A DNA stretch of 44,812 bases from Desulfobacterales bacterium (GCA_030834695.1 JAUQXK010000081.1:1-44812), one strand, 5' to 3'. Positions 33,908 through 41,625 are shown, counted from the first letter of the stretch. The notes: a model not told the origin generated them from the letters alone. Program-made: numbers and translations.

Positions 33908-36082
33908 ATGATCGTGATGTGCGAGGGATGTGAAACCAGTTTCCAGGTGGAAGACCGTTTGATCAAACCCACGGGATCCAAAGTGCGGTGTTCCAAGTGC
34001 CGCCACGTCTTTGTCGCTTATTCCCCGGCTGCGGTAGCCGTGCCGGAAGAACCACTGATTCTGAGCGACGAATTGCCGGCGACCTCGTCGAAAGGGATCT
34101 CATCGGAGCTGCCTGAAATCGGATCCCAGATAGACGCCCTCTTTGCAAATGACTTCACGGCGGCAACGGATGCTTCCGCCGATCAGGAACCGGAACTGCT
34201 CGACGTGGAAGACCTGCTGGTCGAGGATTCGCTGCCGGCAGCGGCATTAACGACGGAAACAGCGCAGGACGATCTGAAATTGGATTTGGACCTTGACCTG
34301 GGCTTCGACGAGGACCTGGCAGCCAAAGATTCCTCCGCTGAGCTTTCCGCTTCGGCCGTCTCCAGTGACGCTTCAGAAACCGATTTCAGGCCGTATCTCG
34401 CACCTGCCCAGGAAGCCGCGCCCGGAGACACACTTGCCAGCTTAGACGAACTCGGGATCAAGCTGGACAATCTGGAGTCGCTGGATGATGAGGCTACGCC
34501 GGATGCAGGTGACAGCGTTGAATCCGGTGCAGCCGATACCTCCGAACTGGAGCTGGATCTCCAAGCGTTGATGGCCGAGGGCGCGGAGGATTTGCCATTC
34601 GAATCCGCTGCGGCCAGCCCGGAGGACGCGCTACCCGGTGAGGTGGCCGGCTCCCCGGAGGAACCGGCCGCTGTGGAAAGCGTTGCGGCAGAGCCGCGCC
34701 CGAACGAAACCGAGCTGGATTTGTCCGACCTTGAAGCCATGCTTGAGGGTAGTTCGCTGGACATCGAAACGAAAAGCGGCGCCGGCGATGAACTCGGCCT
34801 GGACCTGGAAACAGGTGCAGCAGCCGTCGATGAGGGCGAACAGACCGGAGATATGGAGGAATTGGACCTGACCTCGATTACGGGTGAGCCCGTTGCCGCT
34901 GCAGATCCGGCTGGTACGACCGACCGGTTGCCGGCCGAAATCGATTTTGAGCTCGATCTCGAGGAGAGGCCGGATCTCCCCCTCGCTTCAGCCGTATCGG
35001 CCGAACCCCAGGACGATGAGCTGGATTTCTCCGACATTACCAACATTCTGGAAGAGCAGCCGATCGAGCCTGACAAGACCGCCGAAGAAGCGCCGCTGGA
35101 ACTTGACCTGCTTACGGGTGGCGACTCGACGCTGGCCGACTCCATGGCGCCAGCACCTCCGACAGAGACACCGGACGGCCTCTTGCTGGACCTTGAGAGC
35201 CTGCTGGAAGACGAAGAGGGGACGGAAGCCCCGGTCGAGGAGAAACCTGCCCAGGAAGCCGAGGAGCTAGACCTTGATTTTGCAGTTGGGTCTGAGCCGG
35301 CAATGACCGACGATCTGGAAATCGAGATCGAGCCGGTGCCTGAAGAAGTTGGAAGCGGCGTGGCTGTCGAGGCCGTCGCTGCGGTTGCCCCTATGGATGA
35401 AAAACCCGCAGCGGCGACGGATCAATTGGCAGCCGAAAAGGTCACCGATACCGGAATCGGCGGTGCCACCGACGTCCTTGACATGGAGACCGCCGCCGCG
35501 GCGGCAATGGCCGCTGAGGCGGTACAGCCCTCGAGCGTTCGCAAATATCTGCTGATAGCGGCCGGCGTACTGGTACTAGCGGTTGCCGCTATTCTGGTTC
35601 CCCGCAGCCTCGGAATAAATATACCGCTTCTCAGCGACTTGGAAATTCCATTCTTCGGGAAGATCTTCCAGGCCGAACCCGAGGATATTGCCGGCAACCT
35701 CAAAATGTCGCCGGTTGCTGAAAACCTCACCGCCGAATTCATCGACCATCCCGGCGCCGGTCGGCTTTGCGTGGTTAAGGGACAGATCCGCAACAACTAC
35801 GACCACCCACGCAGTGCCATCCGGGTGACCGCGAAGCTTTACACGAAAGACAAGACCCTGGCTAAAACAGCAACGGTCTTTGCCGGCAACGTTCTTTCGA
35901 ACCAGGAACTCGCCGCCCTGGATATGGCCGCGATTGCCGCGCGCTTGAAAAACAAAGAAGGGGCCAACAATACGAACGTGGGCGTCAAACCCGGCCGGAC
36001 GGTCCCCTTCATGGCCGTGTTCGACAACCTGCCCAGCAATCTGGACGAATACTCCGTTGAGGTGGCGAGTTCGACGAAGTAG
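33908..36082 (+). CDS. MJ0042 zinc-finger / DUF3426 single-pass membrane protein with long acidic linker
   Basis: 724 residues in four parts. An N-terminal zinc ribbon (Cys5, Cys8, Cys28, Cys31; CEGCETSFQVED and RCSKCRHVF) is the MJ0042 domain. Residues 50-540 form a very acidic, low-complexity linker with recurring L-D-L-D/E-L-D-L motifs, probably disordered. A transmembrane helix lies at about 547-567. From about 590 follows a DUF3426 beta domain (LCVVKGQIRNNYDHPRSAIRV, PFMAVFDNLPSNLDEYSVEV). The zinc ribbon would face the cytoplasm and the DUF3426 domain the periplasm. Family members are widespread in proteobacteria; the role is unknown. Confidence 0.88.
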   Translation: MIVMCEGCETSFQVEDRLIKPTGSKVRCSKCRHVFVAYSPAAVAVPEEPLILSDELPATSSKGISSELPEIGSQIDALFANDFTAATDASADQEPELLDVEDLLVEDSLPAAALTTETAQDDLKLDLDLDLGFDEDLAAKDSSAELSASAVSSDASETDFRPYLAPAQEAAPGDTLASLDELGIKLDNLESLDDEATPDAGDSVESGAADTSELELDLQALMAEGAEDLPFESAAASPEDALPGEVAGSPEEPAAVESVAAEPRPNETELDLSDLEAMLEGSSLDIETKSGAGDELGLDLETGAAAVDEGEQTGDMEELDLTSITGEPVAAADPAGTTDRLPAEIDFELDLEERPDLPLASAVSAEPQDDELDFSDITNILEEQPIEPDKTAEEAPLELDLLTGGDSTLADSMAPAPPTETPDGLLLDLESLLEDEEGTEAPVEEKPAQEAEELDLDFAVGSEPAMTDDLEIEIEPVPEEVGSGVAVEAVAAVAPMDEKPAAATDQLAAEKVTDTGIGGATDVLDMETAAAAAMAAEAVQPSSVRKYLLIAAGVLVLAVAAILVPRSLGINIPLLSDLEIPFFGKIFQAEPEDIAGNLKMSPVAENLTAEFIDHPGAGRLCVVKGQIRNNYDHPRSAIRVTAKLYTKDKTLAKTATVFAGNVLSNQELAALDMAAIAARLKNKEGANNTNVGVKPGRTVPFMAVFDNLPSNLDEYSVEVASSTK

Positions 36083-36108
36083 CCGGAAAGAATTGACATT
36101 TCATCGAG

Positions 36109-36144
36109 AGCCGGGCGGCGTGAGTGATGCTGCCCGGCTTTTTT
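36109..36144 (+). terminator. Rho-independent terminator after the DUF3426 gene
   Basis: AGCCGGGC at 36109-36116 pairs with GCCCGGCT at 36132-36139, followed by a run of T to 36144. It separates the protein gene from the tRNA-Met promoter. Confidence 0.8.
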
Positions 36145-36149
36145 CGGTC

Positions 36150-36178
36150 TTGACAATTCCAGTGTTTTGTCCCAATAT
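36150..36178 (+). promoter_or_regulatory. Promoter of tRNA-Met
   Basis: A perfect TTGACA at 36150-36155 and CAATAT at 36173-36178 (17-nt spacer; AATATA shifted by one is equally good), ending 10 nt before the mature 5' end of the tRNA. Confidence 0.7.
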
Positions 36179-36188
36179 AAACGACTTC

Positions 36189-36265
36189 GGCGATGTAGCT
36201 CAGTTGGTCAGAGCATGCGGCTCATATCCGCAGTGTCCGGGGTTCAAATCCCTGCATCGCCACCA
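36189..36265 (+). tRNA. tRNA-Met (CAU), elongator type
   Basis: A 77-nt cloverleaf. The acceptor GGCGATG pairs with CATCGCC, and the D-arm contains AGCTCAGTTGGTCAGAGC. The anticodon stem GCGGC..is closed around CTCATAT (anticodon CAT), the T-loop is TTCAAAT, and CCA is encoded at 36263-36265. The first base pair G-C argues against the initiator, which has a mismatch. The alternative is tRNA-Ile2 with a lysidine-modified CAT; overall similarity favours elongator Met. Its 3' end is duplicated in decayed form at 38193-38214. Confidence 0.93.
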
Positions 36266-36277
36266 TATGACTCACCT

Positions 36278-36308
36278 AACCCGCTGAAATTTTTCAGCGG
36301 GTTTTTCA
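36278..36308 (+). terminator. Terminator directly after tRNA-Met
   Basis: AACCCGCTGAA at 36278-36288 pairs with TTCAGCGGGTT at 36293-36303, with T-tracts following. It may also serve the convergent receiver genes from the other side. Confidence 0.8.
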
Positions 36309-36339
36309 ATTTTTGAAACAAGCACTGGCAACCCGATCC

Positions 36340-36717
36340 TTACCCCGGTTGATGACCCGCCCTGATTGCAGCAAGAATGTCCTCGGGGCTACAGTTCTGG
36401 CACATTGGATAACAAGCCCAGGATTGGCATTCACAGGCTGTGATGGAGTTTCCAGATGAATCCCTGGACAGGAATATGATTCTGGTATCCTGGAACCTGG
36501 CAATAATCATCTCTGTGTTCTCCAAGCCCTCAGTGAAAGGCTGCATGTTGTCTATCAGAATCACGTCCGGCTTCTGGTCCTCTACCTCCTTGACCCCGGC
36601 AAAGCTGGTCTCTGCTACGATACTTATATCCTGTTCTTCTTGAAAGAGCTTTACCACTTCCCCTCGGGACTTTGGATCGTCATCAATGATAGCGATACTG
36701 ATCTGTAGGGAGTTCAT
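36340..36717 (-). CDS. Stand-alone receiver domain, Cys-rich and lacking the conserved Lys
   Basis: A 125-residue CheY-like domain: acidic pocket IIDDDP (Asp12, Asp13) and phospho-acceptor Asp56 in DVILIDNMQP. The switch Ser/Thr is Ser84 in IIFLSRD. The region where receivers have the invariant Lys after a Gly-Tyr-Leu turn is replaced by ACECQSWACYPMCQNCSPED: five cysteines (95, 97, 102, 106, 109) and no lysine. The ATG at 36717 overlaps the stop of the upstream receiver (ATGA), so the two are translationally coupled. No output domain. It may bind a metal or sense redox state; this is inference. Confidence 0.85.
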   Translation of the reverse strand: MNSLQISIAIIDDDPKSRGEVVKLFQEEQDISIVAETSFAGVKEVEDQKPDVILIDNMQPFTEGLENTEMIIARFQDTRIIFLSRDSSGNSITACECQSWACYPMCQNCSPEDILAAIRAGHQPG

Positions 36718-37145
36718 GGCAGCAGCCACAAAAGGGAAACTTGGTGTGGTGGATGCTCAACAATCCTTGGAGGTCCAGGTGAGCAGTCCCTAATTGCTTG
36801 GAGGAGCTTCTCCCTGCCGCAGTCCTTGGTCAGCAATCGGCATGCACCAGCTTGGAGTGCCGTGTCTTCGTTGGGTTGGTCATTGTACATCGTGAGGACA
36901 ATGACCTTGGTTTCGGGGAACTGCGAGGAAATGATCCGGGTAGCCTCAATTCCATTGAGGATAGGCATGGTGATATCCATCAGCACGACATCCGGTCTGT
37001 GCGTTTTGACAGCTTGGATGGCATATGCTCCGTTCTCTGCTTCAGCAACGATCTGCAGGTTGGGCTGTTTCTCAAGAATGTTGCAGATCGTCCTCCGATA
37101 CAGATGGCTATCGTCGGCAACGACAATACGAATTGGTGTAGCCAT
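36714..37145 (-). CDS. Stand-alone response-regulator receiver
   Basis: 143 residues; a complete receiver (VVADDS with Asp11/Asp12, phospho-Asp57 in VVLMDITMP, Thr85, Lys107 in LLTKDCG) plus a 22-residue tail (GPPRIVEHPPHQVSLLWLLP) with no output domain. It resembles the receiver half of NarL/FixJ-type regulators (HLYRRTICNILEKQPNLQIV) that has lost its HTH. Ribosome binding site GGGGAGGG precedes the ATG. Its stop overlaps the start of the Cys-rich receiver. No histidine kinase is in the window. Confidence 0.88.
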   Translation of the reverse strand: MATPIRIVVADDSHLYRRTICNILEKQPNLQIVAEAENGAYAIQAVKTHRPDVVLMDITMPILNGIEATRIISSQFPETKVIVLTMYNDQPNEDTALQAGACRLLTKDCGREKLLQAIRDCSPGPPRIVEHPPHQVSLLWLLP

Positions 37146-37328
37146 AAATATCCCTCCCCGAAAGAGACATGAATGACGCCAACTAACAATTAATTACAAT
37201 GAGCATCAATGGGTTGAAGACTGTAAGTGTCAGGTACGGTGGATCCGGAAAACGCAAGGTGGTCCAGAACGCTTCGTGGGTGGACTGTCAGCACCCGTGA
37301 AGCAGGAAAGCCGCAGACCCAAAGCTTA

Positions 37329-37703
37329 TCAAATTTCAGCAGTCCTGATTGCCTTGATGATCTCCCTCGGTGAGCATCCCTTGTGGAGGCACCAAAAGGC
37401 ACCGGCTTTGAAAGCTGCCTCCGAAATGCAGCCCACATCATGCATGGTCATAACGATGACCCTGATCTCGGGGAACTTGGATTTAATGACCCAGGTGGCA
37501 TCAATACCATCCATGACGGGCAAGCTGAAATCCATCAGCACAATGTTTGGTCTGAGGTTTTCGACTGCCTGGATAGCCTCAAGCCCGTCTTCCGCTTCAC
37601 CAACGATCTGCAGATTGGGATTCTTCCCGAGGATACGGCTGATAGTTTTCCGGTAATGCTCGTTGTCGTCGACAATAAGAATACGGATGGGTGCACCTGT
37701 CAT
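37329..37703 (-). CDS. Stand-alone response-regulator receiver
   Basis: 124 residues from the ATG at 37703 (GGAAG upstream; an earlier start at 37724 is weaker). A full receiver: LIVDDNEHYRKTISRIL, phospho-Asp58 in IVLMDFSLPVMDG, Thr86 and Lys108 in CLHKGCSP. It is clearly paralogous to the receiver at 36714-37145 (shared PNLQIV.EAE and AIQAV phrases), so the cluster grew by duplication. It lies 183 nt upstream of that gene, with no recognisable feature in the gap, and ends without an output domain. Confidence 0.88.
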   Translation of the reverse strand: MTGAPIRILIVDDNEHYRKTISRILGKNPNLQIVGEAEDGLEAIQAVENLRPNIVLMDFSLPVMDGIDATWVIKSKFPEIRVIVMTMHDVGCISEAAFKAGAFWCLHKGCSPREIIKAIRTAEI

Positions 37704-37852
37704 CTGAATCTTCCACGGAGACATCCTTAACTCACGAAAACCTTACCACCTGAAATTTTTAGCATCTATGGGGTGTAGACAGTATTTTCTCGATAAACCT
37801 ATTGGGGTATTGGGTGACTTATATAAACTTTTTAACCCAAGAGAGGCCCGAC

Positions 37853-38074
37853 ATGGATGAAACATTCAATGAAAAGTTTTCTGCAGGCTGGAAGGACCCT
37901 TTAGAGCTGTGTGGCAGTTTTGTTCGGTATCTCCTTGAGGACCTCCGTGACTTAAATGAGCACCGGGAGTTACTCCGAGATCTCATCAAGATGTATGGAT
38001 CTGACTGGGTCTGGCAGAATCGGAATCGGCTTGTGGCTTTGATGGCATTCCTGTTTACACCGTCAATGAACTGA
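37853..38074 (+). CDS. Small hypothetical protein, 73 aa
   Basis: A mostly helical, charged protein. Two amphipathic helices (LELCGSFVRYLLEDLRDLNE and ELLRDLIKMYGSDWVWQNR) are followed by a short hydrophobic end. The ATG at 37853 has GAGAGG upstream; a longer frame to 37802 lacks one. It diverges from the receiver genes by 149 nt and is the only non-receiver gene in the island. I do not recognise it. A four-helix-type partner of the receivers (for example an anti-kinase or phosphotransfer helper) is only a guess; no conserved His is evident as a phosphorylation site. Confidence 0.6.
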   Translation: MDETFNEKFSAGWKDPLELCGSFVRYLLEDLRDLNEHRELLRDLIKMYGSDWVWQNRNRLVALMAFLFTPSMN

Positions 38075-38192
38075 TCAGAGGATGATACCCTGCCATTTGA
38101 GATTATGAGGGACTATCCCCAGAAGGCTCGATGAGGGTCACTGTTGATCTCTAATTTACGCGGGTTAAACAACGTGGTCGATGGTGGGTTGT

Positions 38193-38214
38193 CCAAATCC
38201 CTACATAGCCACCA
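38193..38214 (+). pseudogene. Decayed 3' end of tRNA-Met (second attachment copy)
   Basis: Twenty-two nt matching the tRNA-Met 3' end at 36244-36265 with three substitutions, ending in CCA at 38212-38214. The sequence before it does not fold as a tRNA. Confidence 0.6.
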
Positions 38215-38223
38215 GAATTTGAT

Positions 38224-38252
38224 AACCTACTGACTCATCAGTAGGTTTTTCT
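38224..38252 (+). terminator. Terminator after the tRNA-Met remnant
   Basis: AACCTACTGA at 38224-38233 pairs with TCAGTAGGTT at 38238-38247 around a CTCA loop, then a T-run. Its presence right after the tRNA remnant mirrors the tRNA-terminator pair at the other end of the island. Confidence 0.75.
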
Positions 38253-38523
38253 TTTTTCTATGCCTGCGATTCAATCCCGCTGCCTGCACATGTCCCTGCC
38301 GCAGGGAATCCGCATCCCGCCTGGGATGAAGGCTTTCCAGCACCGCCTAAACCCAGACCAGCCGGCAGCCGGATTCCTGTATCCGATTCCTGTTTCCATT
38401 CCTATTTCCATTGCAAAATCGGGAGCGCTTCAGTTAGGATGAAATTTCGGCCGGCCGATTGGGACCCAATAAACAGTGGGGAGCTGCCGAAATGGCTCTT
38501 TGGGCGGGTTGAAAGGCATAATC
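38253..38523. other. Intergenic region with short imperfect repeats
   Basis: No gene is supportable. At about 38378-38414 the sequence repeats the word ATTCCTGTATCC-like (ATTCCTGT.TCC, ATTCCTATTTCC) three times. No clear promoter for the following methyltransferase gene is visible; AAAGG at about 38512 is its ribosome binding site. Confidence 0.35.
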
Positions 38524-39270
38524 ATGGATCAACAATTCGAGCAACTTCGTCGAACCTGGGATCATTTCGGTGAGATCGATCCCTTGTGGGCGATCTTGTC
38601 CTCTCCGGGCAAACGAGGGAAGCGTTGGGATATCGAAAGTTTTTTCGCCGAGGGCCGCCGTGTGATCGAGAGGTTGCTCGGAGTCATCGCCGAACGATTT
38701 CCCGATGTCCCGCGATTCTGTGCACTTGACTTTGGCTGCGGCGTCGGGCGTCTGACGCGAGCGCTGGCGGCTCATTTCGATCGTGTGATCGGGGTGGATG
38801 TGGCCGCATCGATGATCCGGCGCGCGCAGCAACTCAATTCCGACCTAAAAAACTGCGAATTTGTGCTTAACGAAAGCGATAACTTAAAAGTGATCGAGTC
38901 GGGCTCGGTGGACGTTATTTATTCCGACCTCGTGCTTCAGCACATCGCGCCATCCTATTCGGAGGGTTACCTGCGGGAGTTCGTTCGCGTCCTGTCACCG
39001 CGGGGTCTGGTTGTGTTTCAGGTCATCGACCAGCCCGGAGATACGCTAATCGGCCGTTTGTCCCGGTTCGTCCCAGGTCTCCTCCTCGAGGCCTACCGGC
39101 GCGCCCGGTATGGGCAACACCGGATCCAGCTCCACCCATTTCCCATGGAACGCATCCACGAGGTTGTGCGTGCGGCAGGCGGCCGGGTTCTGCAACAAGA
39201 GGATATCAAGGGCCCCGACGACCGGTGGAAAAGAAAACAATATTTTGTTGGCAAGCCGACGGGGCGCTGA
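38524..39270 (+). CDS. Class I SAM-dependent methyltransferase
   Basis: 248 residues. SAM-binding motif I is ALDFGCGVGRLTRAL, followed by VIGVDVAASMIRRAQ (acidic ribose-binding residue) and VDVIYSDLVLQHI (motif IV-like). The fold is the common Methyltransf_11/25 type; the substrate is unknown. I take the ATG at 38524 (AAAGG 8 nt upstream). It is monocistronic and is the first gene of the core genome after the tRNA-Met island. Confidence 0.88.
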   Translation: MDQQFEQLRRTWDHFGEIDPLWAILSSPGKRGKRWDIESFFAEGRRVIERLLGVIAERFPDVPRFCALDFGCGVGRLTRALAAHFDRVIGVDVAASMIRRAQQLNSDLKNCEFVLNESDNLKVIESGSVDVIYSDLVLQHIAPSYSEGYLREFVRVLSPRGLVVFQVIDQPGDTLIGRLSRFVPGLLLEAYRRARYGQHRIQLHPFPMERIHEVVRAAGGRVLQQEDIKGPDDRWKRKQYFVGKPTGR

Positions 39271-39474
39271 TGATTCGGTTGAACTGGCCGCATTAAAGGG
39301 CTGCTGTTTTCGCTCCAGCCGGCAGTTTGTAATTGATTCCAGGCGTTCGGCCCCACCTCTTGCAAACAGGCCCGCTCGAAGCTATAAACAATCCCGTCCG
39401 CACCATATTTTCCTGAAAAAGCAGCGTGCGGATTTTCGTCGGATCGTGTCCCAAATGCAGGGATCCCATAGCTT

Positions 39475-39861
39475 ATGATCAGCGGCTTTGAAAAGATCGT
39501 GGAGGAACGGATTCGCCGAGCCATGGAGAACGGCGAGTTCGAGGGTCTGGACGGCGCTGGCGAGCCGCTTACACTCGAAGACGACAGCCACCTCCCGGTG
39601 GATCTGCGCCTGGCGTATAAAATTCTGAAGAACGCCGAATGCCTTCCGCCTGAAATCGAGTTGCGTAAAGACATCGAAAAAACCGAAGACCTCCTCAGCG
39701 CGTTCCCCGAAACAGTCGAGAAATACCGATTGCTCAAGAAGCTGAACTTTTTGATTCTCAAATTGAATGCGATGCGCCAAACCTCCATCGCCAACGAAAT
39801 CCCCCAGCATTATGCCGGCATGATCGTTTCGCGGCTGGAGATGAGGAAACAGCGCAAATAA
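39475..39861 (+). CDS. DUF1992 (YdhN/DnaJ-C-like) protein
   Basis: 128 residues. The start GFEKIVEERIRRAMENGEFEG and LDGAGEPLTLEDD is the DUF1992 signature, followed by a coiled helical region (KDIEKTEDLLSAFPETVEKY). DUF1992 members are small proteins occasionally fused to J-domains; their role is unsettled. It lies 26 nt before ddl and could be in the same transcript. Confidence 0.88.
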   Translation: MISGFEKIVEERIRRAMENGEFEGLDGAGEPLTLEDDSHLPVDLRLAYKILKNAECLPPEIELRKDIEKTEDLLSAFPETVEKYRLLKKLNFLILKLNAMRQTSIANEIPQHYAGMIVSRLEMRKQRK

Positions 39862-39887
39862 ACAATAGTTCCCTGGGAATACCTAAA

Positions 39888-40835
39888 TTGACGAAGAAGC
39901 TAAGAATCGCTCTTCTGTCCGGAGGCGTATCCTCGGAGCGTGAGGTGTCGCTCAACAGCGGCAACCAGGTTTACGAGGCCCTGGATAAAGCGAAATACGA
40001 GATCCTGCGCTACGATCCAAAAACCGACCTGGCCCGTCTGGTCGGCGATGCCGCCCGCATCGACGCGGCGCTGATAATCCTGCACGGAGCCTTTGGCGAA
40101 GACGGAACGGTGCAGGGACTGCTCGATCTGCTCGACATTCCCTACCAGGGTTCAGGCGTTCTCGGCAGTGCGGCCGCCATGAACAAACTGGCCGCCAAGC
40201 GACTTTACGAGCAGGCCGGATTGCCGATCCCGGCCTATGTCGTGGCCCACCGCGCCGAAGGGACCGATCCGGATGCCATCGTGAAACGGCTGGGGCTGCC
40301 GCTGGTCATAAAGCCCGTGGTCGGAGGCTCCAGCGTGGGGATCACTATTGTTCGCCGTCCCGAGGCCATTCGAGGCGCTGTTGAGGCCGGCTGGGAGCAT
40401 GACCCGGCGGTGCTGATCGAAACCTACGTCCAGGGCATAGAAATCACCGGCGGGGTGATCGGCAACGACGTGCTCGAAGCCCTTCCCCTCATTGAGATCA
40501 TTCCGGATCCCAACCGGGAATTTTTCGATTACACGGCCAAGTACACGCCAGGAGTCACTGAGGAAATCTGCCCGGCGCGGATCGATCCGGAGCTGACCGC
40601 CGCGGCCCAGCGGCTGGCGCTGGAGGCCCACCGAACACTTTTCTGCCGCGGCTACAGCCGCACCGACATGATGGTGAGGGGCCGGGAAGTATTGATTCTC
40701 GAAACCAACACCATCCCCGGTATGACGGCTACCAGCCTGCTCCCCCGGGCCGCCCGCACGGCGGGGTTGAGCTTCACCCGTCTGCTGGACCGGCTGATCG
40801 AATTGAGCCTGGAGGGCCGGTGCCGACCCGGGTGA
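39888..40835 (+). CDS. ddl: D-alanine--D-alanine ligase
   Basis: A 315-residue ATP-grasp ligase. It starts with IALLSGGVSSEREVSLNSG (Ddl serine motif), has LHGAFGEDGTVQGLLDLLDIPYQGSG and VIKPVVGGSSVGI in the ATP-grasp, and ends with RTDMMVRGREVLILETNTIPGMT (Mg-binding Glu/Asn). It makes the D-Ala-D-Ala dipeptide for peptidoglycan. The TTG start at 39888 fits the family start; no ATG is suitable. It is followed within 4 nt by an ATP-grasp gene of unknown function. Confidence 0.95.
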   Translation: MTKKLRIALLSGGVSSEREVSLNSGNQVYEALDKAKYEILRYDPKTDLARLVGDAARIDAALIILHGAFGEDGTVQGLLDLLDIPYQGSGVLGSAAAMNKLAAKRLYEQAGLPIPAYVVAHRAEGTDPDAIVKRLGLPLVIKPVVGGSSVGITIVRRPEAIRGAVEAGWEHDPAVLIETYVQGIEITGGVIGNDVLEALPLIEIIPDPNREFFDYTAKYTPGVTEEICPARIDPELTAAAQRLALEAHRTLFCRGYSRTDMMVRGREVLILETNTIPGMTATSLLPRAARTAGLSFTRLLDRLIELSLEGRCRPG

Positions 40836-40839
40836 AGCC

Positions 40840-41598
40840 ATGATCATCCGCAGCGCCAAGGAACTCGACCGGAATTTCGACCAGCTAGCCCGGGGGGACG
40901 TGGTCGTCGGTCCCTTGCCGGCAAAGTACCTGAGCCCCGCCCTCGTAGCGGACCTCATGGAACGCGGCGTCCGTTGCGTGCCGTCGCCCCTTTGCCAGCT
41001 GATCAGCCGCAGCAAGTGCGCCCAGGCGCTCTTGCTGCGGCAATGGATGGCGCCGCACACGTTGGTCATCGCCCGGCGGGCGGAGCTCATGGAGGCCGTT
41101 GGTTACTGCGCTCGGAATCGGATCGAACCGGTCGTCACCAAACAAGAAGGCATGCACTGCGGCCATGGGATCCGCCGGTGGGACAACCCGGAGACCCTTT
41201 ACAACACCGTGGCGTTCAACTCCGCCGACTATCCGTTTGTGCTGCAGCCCTTCCTCCCGGACATCAGCGATATCCGCGTGATCGTGGTGGATGATTACGT
41301 CGAGGCTTACGTGCGCGAGAATGAGTTTAATTTTCGAGCCAACCTCGCCGCCGGCGGCGCCGGCCGGCCGCTGGAAATGGATGCTGCCGCAGAGCGCCTT
41401 TGCAGAGAGGTGATGAGGCGGTGCCGGTTTCCGTATGCTCACATCGACCTTCATCTGACTCCCGGGGGGCATTGCTGGCTGTCCGAGATCACATTGGAAG
41501 GCGGCATCGCCGCGGCACGCATCGGCCGGCCGGAGTTGCAGCGCCGGAAACAGGACGTCCTGAAACGACTCGCGCAAGCGGAGATCGAGCAGAACTGA
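40840..41598 (+). CDS. ATP-grasp domain protein of unknown specificity (RimK-like)
   Basis: 252 residues. An N-terminal substrate/preATP-grasp part (VVVGPLPAKYLSPALVADLM, LISRSKCAQALLLRQWM) is followed by an ATP-grasp core: VVTKQEGMHCGHGIRRW (Lys and Gly-rich loop), SDIRVIVVDDYVEAYVREN and IDLHLTPGGHCWLSEITLEGG. The usual E-x-N metal site reads E-I-T, so metal binding or activity may differ. RimK/glutathione-synthase-type relatives make peptide or glutamate bonds. It lies between ddl and the purD-purE gene with gaps of 4 and 27 nt, so it is co-transcribed. The substrate is unknown. Confidence 0.82.
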   Translation: MIIRSAKELDRNFDQLARGDVVVGPLPAKYLSPALVADLMERGVRCVPSPLCQLISRSKCAQALLLRQWMAPHTLVIARRAELMEAVGYCARNRIEPVVTKQEGMHCGHGIRRWDNPETLYNTVAFNSADYPFVLQPFLPDISDIRVIVVDDYVEAYVRENEFNFRANLAAGGAGRPLEMDAAAERLCREVMRRCRFPYAHIDLHLTPGGHCWLSEITLEGGIAAARIGRPELQRRKQDVLKRLAQAEIEQN

Positions 41599-41625
41599 TC
41601 GCTCGCCACCAAAAGGAGGAACCTC

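Larger units (their letters stand above)
36244..38214. mobile_element. Small decayed tRNA-Met-inserted island with three receiver proteins
   Basis: The last 22 nt of the intact tRNA-Met (36244-36265) recur at 38193-38214 with 19 of 22 bases identical, including the CCA. Both copies are followed by strong terminators. The enclosed 1.95 kb holds only three stand-alone receiver genes and one small unknown gene and is visibly less GC-rich than its flanks. No integrase remains. I read it as the remnant of an element that entered at the tRNA 3' end; duplication of a tRNA gene followed by decay is the alternative. Confidence 0.55.

Noticed and set aside
34183-35145. Long minus-strand serine-rich frame opposite the DUF3426 gene
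   Set aside because: It is the complement of the acidic repeat region; the serine runs follow from the Asp/Glu codons on the coding strand.
38125-38214. Full-length degenerate tRNA before the terminator at 38224
   Set aside because: Only the last 22 nt match a tRNA; the upstream part does not form D- or anticodon arms.
38260-38442. 60-codon plus-strand frame after the tRNA-Met remnant
   Set aside because: Its Pro/Ile-rich end comes from the short ATTCC-type repeats and there is no ribosome binding site.
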